Assembly: GCA_947561715.1 (NCBI GenBank) | Contig: OX387198.1 | Location: 186,001-250,000, forward strand | DNA: 64,000 nucleotides | Reading direction: 5' to 3' | DNA from: Ascidia mentula | Taxonomy: Eukaryota; Chordata; Ascidiacea; Phlebobranchia; Ascidiidae | In this document: positions 20,523-32,500 of the stretch, piece after piece | Layout: every line of letters starts with the position of its first letter | Numbering within the stretch: the first letter of the stretch is position 1 | The notes under the pieces: model-generated | The model's input: only the letters and a program-made list of their open reading frames with translations | Told to the model about the DNA's origin: nothing | The model's database searches: none | Program-made: the position numbers and the translations under genes

Positions 20523-23500
20523 CTGTTGACAATAATTAATGACGTCACTTTTTGTGTTGTGGTTCGTTGGCATAGAAATCATATAAACTAGCTTTGTATT
20601 TTCATTGTTTTTGTGCCGGAACATTGAGAGGAAGTGACGTAATTAACAGACGACTCAAATAGTAGAATAATGAAGGGGAATCACCGTTATGTCTCGCGGC
20701 AGCTTTTTCCATGGCTTCTTTGACGCAATGATACAACTCCCGACACTGAGTGAAAATAAGAACAAGGAAATTACACTGGGACACAAATTCGTCACCAAAC
20801 CACAAGACTGTGTAACATAGAAATCTGTGCGAATGTTAACGGTTACGCATGATCAACCACCTGTTATTATTTGTTATATATTTGAACAGTTGCTAGACAA
20901 CCTCCAGGGTATCCATGACAACACCACATTATTGCACAGATTTCTATGTTACATAAGCTTATATGTGGATGAAGTTTGGCGAGGACTCTGTGTTCTGATG
21001 TATTTTAACAAAACACAAAACACTTGAACTCACTTTCTTGGTGTAAAACTTGTTGAGTTGGGTTTCCTGGCCTTTTCGTTGCCACAAGCAGAGAACTTTG
21101 GTTTTGGGACAGAAAGTCATGTTAATCAACTTCTCGTACCACCACCGTTCACAAATCGTCCCAAACCCGCTTCGTAGGATGATCGCATCGTCGCATACCT
21201 TTCAACATACAACACACTGGATGAGGGAACCGTAAACATTTTGTGAATCTTTTGGTGAAAATTCGTGCAGGAATTCCTCGTTTACCCAGGAATTCCGCGA
21301 AATAAAATAAACGTTTTAACGTGAAAAAAATTAGGAGATGACGTCACTATAGAATAAAGTCGACGTCATCAAGTAAATAGTAACCTCCATAAACAAAACG
21401 TCTCCTGTTGTGTCGGTTCCGGCGTGGACCACGAATGATTGCTTCCTTATATGGCGACTTCCGCACGGTTTCAAGTCGATCGCGTTGCCATGGATACCCT
21501 GGAGGTTGTCTAGCAACAAATTCACTTCCGCACTGTGGGACAACCCCACATGGGACTTCCCCAACAGACGTCGGACCTGAACATGAAAGTTTGTGAAAAA
21601 CTTGAAGTTGTTAATTTATTTTTCTACCTTCCGTTTAATGTCGTTGGTTGGGACGTTCATCATCACCATGTATGCGATGAGGTTGTAAAGCATTGTTGAC
21701 AGAAGTCTGTCCTCGTCGTCCTCCAACCTCTTGCGTTCACTCACACCAAGTGCTCGGTATCTAACAATCAACCGAACGTTTCCAATATTATGTTGCTGTC
21801 AGGTATATTGTAAGCTGTGACCTTCTGGTTCAGTTAAACGTGGATTTTTTAATTTGCTGACGTTCGTTTGGCATCGAACCAGGTTAAAGATCAACGTTTA
21901 ACTGAGTCAGGAGGTCATTTGAAATAACAACACTGTCCAATTTGTCAATCAGTGTTTTATTGACAGATTTAGTCTCTTACAGTAGCAAGATATATGGTGG
22001 GCATTGCACTGATTTCAAAGCATTTAAAACTTAACCAATTTATTTTAAACCTCTAAATTTAAGTTTGAGTGTCATCTTATTTTAAAAAGTGTCATCATGT
22101 TGATGTTATGAGGGAAAGTTTTACCTTTCAATCATATCAGTTGGTCCCTGGTCCATACCAACCGCATCTCTCTCCATGGCAACCGCATCCAAAAAGACAT
22201 CCTCCCAAAACTGCATCCGATCCCAAACTTTTTGATCGCTCCTTACCTGTGGGAAAATTCATTTTAATTATTTCATGTTTCTGGTGCTGTAAGATCATTG
22301 GATGAACTTCTTGTAAGAAGTGATTCAACTTAACTGAACAATTTAATAAAATTGTGTGTTTTTACCACTGTGGAGAATTACACTCAAAACGTATGCTACA
22401 GTTTTAAAAGTTGGTATTTTTAACATTTAAAGCGGATTCATGCAGAATTATATTGAGTATCGAATATCGCATACACATAGTTTGCATCAACACTAAGCTG
22501 ATTGTTTAAGTGCAAGAATCACTTTCATCCACATTCACATACTTCGCATTCAATAGTTCACAGTCTGTTAATTTCTACATGTCAATACATTCATGTCATG
22601 CACTTATGATTAGTTAGATGTTGTTTGCAAGCAGTTGCACAGATTCACAACTTACCATGTATTTAATCTATCAAAATTAGCTGGTTATCTATTATTGCAA
22701 GCTGGAATATTAAATAAGATTTCCAGGTAGTGATTATGATGAAAGGTGATTGATAACTTGTGGCTTGTGTTGCCAGGCAACCGATTAGTTTACCATTCCA
22801 CATGGAGGCATACATGCATGATCGGTAAAGTCACAAACAAATACATTGAATACATAATGCTACTTACACTTAACACACAAACATTTCAATTCTAAACTTG
22901 TATTTTAAGCAACTTTTTCCTATTCATTGGAAACATTTCATGTGGAAAATATTGTTGTCAACTTGAAAGGTTGTGATTATTTCACAATATTTAGTTTTTT
23001 GCTTTCAACGAAAATATTTAAGACACAAAATATTCTGAAACTTTAAGCTGGTGTGTTGGTTTGTGTGCGGAACACTCAACACCACAGAGTGGAACATGCC
23101 ATGCTAGTGCGACACCAAGTGGCCATTTTTACTCAGATTGAAGGTGGTTTCCAATGCAGCGCCCTCTAGCTGCATGATGATTGAATGCTTTCCAGTCCCT
23201 TGGTGGCAGCAAAGAAAACAAGTAGGGAAACTTATTGGAAAAGTTTAAACAAATCAAATGTGAAATGGGAGATTCAGAAGCAAATTAAAAGTTTTCTAAC
23301 TGGATTTCAGAGAAGAAAGATAATAATAATAATAATATAAATCCACACTCACCAATACAAAAAAATGCATTTAAACAAAGTTTTAATATGAGCTTGTGAC
23401 ATCATAAGGATGCTGTGCACCAAAGTAATCTATATATTTGTCGGGAAATGCAGACAGTTGCATTGATTGATGGACGAACTCAAATATGGAACGGTTTCTC

Positions 23501-26500
23501 AATAATTAGTTTTGTGAAAGTTTAAAGTTGTACCGAGCAATCCTTCGAAGAGAAAAACCCTCTCCTCATCCTCACTCATGTCCGAATCGATTTGGATCAA
23601 CTTTCCGTTACGATAGCGCAGGTCACATGACTTGTCATCGTTTAGTTCCGATGTAACACTTGTTTGTTCCTGCAAAGTTAATGATTTCCATGATTTGTTG
23701 GAATTTTAGAATAAATTATGAAAAAATCATTTTAATATTTGAAATGTTTCTAATATGTTTGAAACCTTTCTACTAAAAATTATGAAAAGTCAAATCCATC
23801 AGCAAACCTAAACAATTTGTGTTACATAGAAATCTTAGATTAAAAAATGTCAATAATTTATCCATACATCTGTGAGTTGGGCTGGGACGCTATGAACACT
23901 GATGTTGTCACGGGAAGATTCACTTTTTTGTGTTGAGACTGAAATTGAACAAAATATTTGAAGGCAGTTTCACCATGATCCACAAATTACTTCCAATTAG
24001 CACAAGAATTACCACAACATATATTCAATCCCCAACATACAACAAATATGACTGAAGGTTTTACACCAATGGTTTCCAATCTTATTACGGCACCCCCTGG
24101 AGAAATTTAAAATATTTTGGTGGCAAACCAATGAACGAGGGCCACGAATGCAACAATCAGCCTTTCTATCTGGTGGGGTTTTATCATAATAAGAATTTGA
24201 TATAAAATTACATTGCTCGTAAACTGCATGGTGAAAAATGGCCAGAGTGGAAATAAAGAAAAGCTCTCGTACCACTGAAAGTTACAAATTGCACCACACG
24301 GTGTCGCTCTAGCTGGGAACCATTGTTTTATAATAATGAAAATAATGTACCTTGGTATGACATAATATCAATACTGGACACAAAAATAATATCATAAGCA
24401 ACGTAAATTATGACAGCTCAAATATATATTTTATATGATTTCCATGTTACATGGATAAAAGTAATTGTTTCACAATGATTCATGCAACACCCCAAAACAA
24501 GTCATGCATGACACAGTGGCCTACCATGTGGTCCACCGGCATATACTACAAGCAGCAGAAAACAAAATATTGTGATTAACATTTTGTCAATATCAAACTT
24601 TCCACCATCTTCCACTTCTGTAAGTGAATCCATTGTTTTCTTGTTTGTTTATTTTATGAATGTGACAAAATTATCCATGGCTTGTTACAACTTGTTGTTT
24701 AATAGTTTGGAATTTGTAACAATGAATTATTAAAGCAGGATTTTTTTGTTCAATCTACTTTCACTTTTCACACAAACATAACAACAGGATGAATTTTACA
24801 AACTTATGTAAAGTCGACGAAACAAATTTCACACAACAAAGATGAAGCCAGGATACAACATATCCAACAACACGGTACCGGTATCTTCCGCAAGACTTTG
24901 GGTTTCTAATACATCACTAGGTGGCGCAGCTGTCACTGTGTCACTCGGGGGCGCCGTAGGTTGATGCAGGTTGTCCTGGCTGCTCGGCAACCCCTCAAGG
25001 TCGCGACCTTTCAATTCTGCTTGCATGTGTTTGTGTTGTGATGTAACAATGGTTGACGAAAGTTGGTGATTGTGATGTCATAAAGGGTGACGTTTGTTAA
25101 ACATGCAAAAAACAAAATATTTCAATAATTAAACTGGATTAAAATTTTCATGCTTTGCAAAAGTCTGCATTATAACATGCCAGAAGAAGTTTGCAAACAA
25201 TCAAATGATTTTAACTGAAAACAAGAAAACCAACAGTTTCATTTCCTAAATTTACCAAAATTAAATAAAACAAGATTTAAACTGAATGAAATGTTTTACA
25301 CAAATCATGTAATCTTGACCAAGTTAAAGTTGATTATTCACAAAACATAGAAATGACAAAACCTTTTGCATAATAGTGTGTGTGGCAAATTTCCAGAAGG
25401 TTGAAAGTGGAGGCCATTCCACCAAGTCCGTGTCTTTCATTGTACGTGTGTTCGAGTCCATTAAGAACACATTTAAGCAACTCCAGCATGCCACGATAAA
25501 CTTTGATGCTGACTTCCTGCAAATATTCGTAACAATCAGTGTTTTAATATTCAGTCGTATTAAAGTTGCATCGATAGCCAGAGAATAACAACCTATATTC
25601 CAGAATTCATCTACAAAAACCAAGAAAATGGTAACTTACAATATCTTCAACATAATCAGTATTTCCCTCATCCTGTGTTGATTGGTTGAGTCGTTGAAGC
25701 AGAAACAACCTCAGAGATTCACATTCCATAAAGCGACGAACCTTCTTCACATTAAGCCATCCGACACCACTTCCCTCCAACACATTCTGTGTGATTTCCT
25801 GAAAGTTTTATATAATTAAGAATCCACAACCAACCACACGTAATCACAAGATACAGCTGATCAATGGAAGCATAAGCTGATTAGAATTTGGATTTAGCTT
25901 CAAATTTTTGTTAAACATAAATTATGTAAACAGCTGAAACCAACAAACTTTGGTCAGAAACTTGTTAAGATCAAAAAATAAACAATACCGACTGGTTTAA
26001 AATATTTTCCAGCAAGTAAATGTTTCTTTCAAATATGAGTTTTCAGATAATTTTAAAGTTGTTTAATCAGAGAGTTCCATTAGGAAATAATAATAAGAAA
26101 GTTCTCTGATTACTTTCAGAAACTGTTGATTATCCTTGTTGTTGAGGTGGGTGGCGGAGTTGGTTGCCGGAGAAAGAATCTGATTGGTCGGTTGATGGGC
26201 AGGAAGCGGTGAACCATGACGTACAACTCGATGGTCTATCAGTGTTTTTCGAGGAGCTGCAAGGAAAAAAAGTTGGGTTTCTGTCTCTATTTTAGAAATA
26301 AATTACTTCTTTTAAACTAACAACTTCACGTCTGTTACAACAGGAAAGTTTAGAAAGTGGGAAAGTGATTGTTTACCCTTCACACTTGGGAATGGAGACC
26401 TTCTCTCTGGAGCAGGTCGGGAACCAATCGAGGATTTAAGATTTTGAATAACTTCATTTGTTGCGTCACTATCACTGCTAGCTGACGACGTTGGGGTGCT

Positions 26501-29500
26501 TGAGGAACTAACCAGGTCGCTTACTTCACCAAGGTCAGTTGCAAGGTCGTTAGAAAGTGACGCTGTAAATATATCCATGTGGTGTTTTTACTTACGGGAG
26601 TTAAACATGAAAACATAAACTACGCAACAACAGAACAATGGTAAACATCACAATACCTTGAGGTTTTCCTTTTTGCTTTTTAACTTTGTCAGGTTCTATG
26701 TTTTCTTCTTTCTACAAAAAAATTTTAATTATTGTTGTTTTGCATCAAAGACTTGCATTATCACAACACAACCTTTTGGTCAGGCTCTTTTTCACAACTC
26801 GGTGGCAGTATTTCTTTAGGAGTAACTTGATTTTGTGTTGGAACAATTTGAGCTGAATCTTCTTCGCATGAAGAATATGAAGTATCTGTATTTACCGAAT
26901 GCTCACTGTCGCTTCCTAGGAGAAAAGCTCGTGATGAATCGAAACAATTTTATATGAACGACGGGTCGACGACCTTTCCAACACCAGATGCCAGTTCACA
27001 AATTAGTTTGTGTCTGAATTTATGTACATTTGCTAACATGTTGACGTTTATATCGAATACTTAAACTCATGTTTGAGTAAAATTGGATTTGAATTTATTG
27101 CAAAACACCCCCATAGTGATTATACCCTTACCACTTTCATCTGTGGGTGCGTCTGAATTATGCTGACTCATGATTTCGTCAGCCATTGTTACAGCTGCAA
27201 CCAGTGTGCTACCGCCCTCTAGTGTTGTGTGGTTGACAGTTTCAAGTGGATGAGTGAACCACTTTGCTTTGTCCACGATTTGTAAAGGATCGAAAATATC
27301 TGAAGACAACAAAGTGAACAAAACTAATGAGAAAACTATCTTCGGTAGAAACATAATAAAAATTAACCATAATGACATCGAGGACAACACTTACTATTGT
27401 TTATACGTAAGAATGCAACATTGTTTGGTGACAATGACCATTTACCGAGGTACTCCACAGCTTGTGTTTGGGAAAGCTGGAAAGTGAAGTCAGATGGTTT
27501 CGCTCTGTTAAAAAAAGTTTTAAAAAATTTCCTTGAACCAAGAAGAGACAAATCTGAACCTTGATTGCATGAAACTGTAATGTTGGAAAGCAACCACTGG
27601 TCTGGGGTAGAGACGTAGCGTCCTCGTGTGGTCGGTGTAGAACTGAAGTGTGTTTGGTGAGCATAGAAATCTTACCATCGCCACTCTGTGTTACAAATTA
27701 TCTCTTGTAATTACACGAATTTTGTTGACATAAATAAAAAATATTTCGGTAACAACTAAATCACAATTTTACACAAAAATTACAATGAAATTAATTTACA
27801 AAACTGAAAATTAATTTCTTCTGCACCTAGTGGCAACATCCACTGAATCAACATTATTCCCGTAAATCAAGGGATTAAAAGATTTGTCTTTTGATTCGTG
27901 AGATTTCATCCAAGGGGGAACATTTCCATTGCTTGTTTCGAAATTACGGAGATCGTGGATTGGGGGATTTAAACTCATGCTTGCAAGAGCCTGAAAACCA
28001 GAAGGTTTGAACACAAATTTCTGACAAGAGTTAGAAGAAAAGAAAATCACCAACTTAATCAACACAAGCTATAGCATAGTGTAATGGTATCACATGATTT
28101 TGACTGCAAAGTGCACAATGGTGTTATTCTATTTAACTTTATCCAAACCAGTTTAAAGTTAACTTAAATAAATCTCAACCTGTTTCAGATGAGTTTTAAG
28201 TGTGGTCGCTTCCGGTTCGGGCATTTTTGGCAAACTTTCCCCATTTTTTGGTGGAATCATCTGCATTTTAAGCACAAATATCCATTGTTTGTTTAAGTTT
28301 TCAACAAATGGATAATTGTGACTTTATGTTAAAAATAGTCGGAAACATGTAAAGGATCTTCATTCAAAACTTACCTTATTAGCATCGAGATCAACTTTCC
28401 AAACGTCGGATGGAAAATAAAACTTTTTCTTTGCGTCGAAGAATGAACTCGGGACCCCGATGACGTACGGGGTCGGGGCAAGAAGAAGTTGCTCGGAACC
28501 TGGCATACACTGGGGTAGAAGGGGAATCACCGGAAACATGTATTGTAGGGGGTAGAGCATGCTGATGAGAGCCATGATGGACATCGAGAGTGCATTGTAA
28601 TCCCGGGATACCAAGACAACCTGAATATTCAAACTGTTAGTTAGGTGACGTTTGACATGCAACAATTGCACATGTCAAACTTTACTTGGCCATTTGCCAA
28701 CAAAAAAAATTAGAAAAAACAAAACAACTGTTGTTTGTAATGTTTGTTCATATATTCCCTGCTTCATGACCATCACAGGTGTTATAATATGAACCAGGGA
28801 CACATTTTGTCAACAGCTTTAAACTAGACTTGCCATTGTTATGAATTATGCATAAAACATAAAGGTGAGTGTTTGTGAGTTACCAAAGTTACAGCATTAA
28901 CCTTGTAGTTTGGAACCTAAGACAGGTTTGTACTTTATACATGGGTGGATTTGATTTATATTTGATAAAGTGTTAATTGAAATTTTGGAAAACTTTATTT
29001 CATCCATAATTACACAAAAATTAAATTAATGTCAATAGAAAATCATTACAAGACGATCTCAAAACATTATCTTAACGCAACTTTCTTGTTAATTTGTGAC
29101 ATTCTAAAAGTTCCCCCATCAAGTAAGACGTGGAACCTGACCATGTTAACATTAATAATTGATGACAGAATATTCACTAATAGCAAGAACAAGTGCCTTT
29201 CATGAATCGCTTTCCTATAAAAAGTTAATACAAGTTGATCCGATAAGTTGAAACAGTGTGCACTGCCTTAAATTCACTGAACATTTGCTTCTATGAAAAG
29301 TTAGACATGACTTTTAAGTAATTGATTCATGTTCCACAATTGTAAACACTCAGAATCGTGCGGTGTTGTCAAATACATTTTAGTTTCATCCAAATATGGA
29401 TGGTGGTTAGTTGTGGGAAGTTATGTTGGAAATAAACCTTGCTAAGCTGTCGACACCTGTGTTGGCAAACAGTGAAATGACGGCTGTTATGAGAAGGTTT

Positions 29501-32500
29501 GTTAAACAAACCAAACATTACATGGCAAATACTAATTAACAAGCAATCAGGATACAATCAACAGTTAAGATTGTGATGTCGCAAAAGGAGGCAGTATTAG
29601 AACTATTAACTATTGATTATTGTTCATTCTTTGAGATTGACACAAAGCGCCTGTTGGCAAAAAATCAATAAAATTCTGTGTGTGGTGAATGCCATGCATT
29701 AGATTGTGCTTCACTGGTCAATAATCATTCCATCGCCTTTTACCAAGAAAACAAATGCAAAATATTTTGAACAAAACGTTTGTGTCAATTCTGTCAGAGT
29801 AATATATGAAAAATCAAGCTCCTGGCTTGTTACGAAATGTGGCTTCAATCAAGCTTGGCTGCGGTGCCACATTAGCTTATGATCAAGATGAAGATTACCA
29901 AGTAAAAGTCTTGGATTATCAATGGGGTGATCTTGCAATGTCATTGGATACATTCCCTTAAAACAAAAAGTTATGTTTTTACAAATAAAGTCATACCTTA
30001 TGCTCCAACATGACGGCTGAGATGACCTCCAAGCAGAGATCGATCCCGAGAAGTTCAAGAGGAAGATGAAGAGGAAAATCAAGGAGGGAGAGACGAGTTG
30101 GATCGGGAAGAGCGATCACCGATGGCGACTGCATCATAACAAACATTTTAATTTTCAGTTGATTTTCTTAAGACACGAATATATTTTGTTAAGCATCAAT
30201 TTTAGTGTCTCTATAACTCAACACAACTGGAATATTCTAAACCCAGATCACTCTCTTAAGCCTGCTTCTGTGTAATAACCCAAACCCCTCACACGACTGA
30301 ATAACAGGAGACTCACACAATAAATTATAAAAATGAGAATAAATATAAACAAATGTGATGAAATGTGAGTAAACAATATCAACTCATAACAGAAAAACTA
30401 TTTTATTTATGTTAGTTGTACCTTAAGTTCAAGTCACCAATATAGGAAATAATCTGACCACTGTTAAACATATATAATTATTAACATTGATTGAAAGATT
30501 TGACAATATTTGAACTCACCAACATGTCGGGTGGGAGAAGTTCAATCAAAACTTTGTTCTTTCCAGGAATTGAAACGGGACAGGCGATCAAGCGTGAAAT
30601 CCAATTTTCTATTTCTCGGACGTCATGAAGAACCACCCCAGATACATTGTTGCTACGGCAACCGCTCAGCACAGACCACACACTAAATTATTGAAATGGT
30701 TATGAATCACAACAAGGCCAGCATAATGGGAAATGAATACAACTAAAGTTGACTTTTTGTTGTTTTAACATTAAATCAGCGTACAATTTGATTAACACAA
30801 TAGATGTGATTGTGAAGGTTGCAACAGATTGTGGCAAACCACATTCTAATCCACTTCCTTACTCACAAATGATCATTATGACAGAACAATACAACAATTG
30901 TTAAATGTCAACTCCACCTGTCACTGTGTTTTCCTCCCTTTCCGTTACGAGCGTTCGTTCGTTGATAGCAAGCCTCGATCACTTGTTTCAACGTTAACAA
31001 ACATCTAAATGAGGAAAACAAACTATTTTCACAACACTTCAAACAATATATCTAACATATACAGCTTTTTATTTTGAATGTGTTACCCAATTTAAAGTAA
31101 TATTGCAAGCTTGTAATCACAAGTTTTGGTGAAGCAATATTTGGAAAGTACATGAGGTCGGTGAGCTCAAGAGAAAAGAAATCAATGTTGTTTTAAATGA
31201 TGCATTAAAATTATTGATCCAGGTCAGTAGGATGGAGTCAAGCTACTCATGTTGATGTAAAACATGTTGAATTGCCGTGAGTGAACAGAAAGTTACAGAC
31301 TCTGTATAATGTCACGTTCTTCATGTAAACAGTGCCATGCACTTAAATGCATTGTATGCAGATTTTAAACAGTTAACTGAAAGCTATGATAAACCAACAC
31401 CATTGTGATAACTAAAGTTTAGTTCGCACACATAATAAAACAGGTTTGATCGCTTCCACAAGATATAAAGTGTAATTGTATATTCATCATGTGAAAATGG
31501 TGATTAAAACCCAAAACAAACTTCTTCTATGATGAAAACAATGCATATTGATGTCAGACAAACATTTTAGTTAAACACGGGTGGTACCTCCTGAATGTTG
31601 ATATAAATGGGTGTCGACTGATGATACAGAGTGACGTCAAACTGTGGGTTCTGAAAGCTCGATGTTTCCGTTTGTGAGGACTCGAGTGGACGGAACCTGG
31701 GAATAAACAGAGACAACTTAGACAGAAGTTTCTTGCATGTGAACTTGTTACAAAATAACAATGACAACACTTTTAGTATTTGTGAAAAAAGATGTCTAAA
31801 TATGATCTAAAGTTATAATAAGTGTAAAGGATCATTTTGTGCAACCTTCAGGAACAGAATAATCTATTTGAAATAATTTGGATTTCCGTCACAGTAAAAA
31901 TATTACACCAGCTGTTATTGTAACGACCTCTGCTCTTGTCCAAAGAAGAAAGTTTTCCACTTCCTCCTGAAGCATCCGAGTTTGTCTCCACATCACAGAT
32001 GTTGCTCTCCAAGCTCCCAACAGATCTTGGAGATTGAGGAGTTGCACTCAAACTCTTTCCTCCTGAAAGCTGATCATCATCATCAGCTACATCATCACTC
32101 CTGGTAGCAAAACTAACACTTTGCATTCACACACAACGATAACAAACCAAATAAAGCAAGTGTTGCTCTGATAAGTCTTAAAACCTTGTTGTTGTGTTTA
32201 GCAGTGATACTTGGTTATAACATATATAGATGTCAGTACAATACTTACTAATGGATATTTACATGCATGGAAAGTATTGATCCAGGTTAACTACAGGGAG
32301 TCTATTAACTTAAATGTGAGACATGACGACCAGTTACTGAATGTGACATTTGCACAAAAGTTCACAATCCTATAGTTACAATGTACTTTAGCTTGTGTAT
32401 AGGATTAAGGTTTGTTGTGTTTTTACGTAATGCACAAACCTTTTCGTTTTAATCAAAGGTAAGATAGTAATGCACATCCATCAATTTTTATTACTTTGGA

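Noticed and set aside
22774-22786. GTTGCCAGGCAAC, an X-box-like palindrome in a MADD intron
   Set aside because: A single 13-bp match with no supporting context; chance or inactive site cannot be excluded.
27660-27680. CATAGAAATCTTACC resembling the 143-bp MITE terminus
   Set aside because: It is the complement of a conserved MADD exon (VAMVRFL), so the similarity is coincidental.
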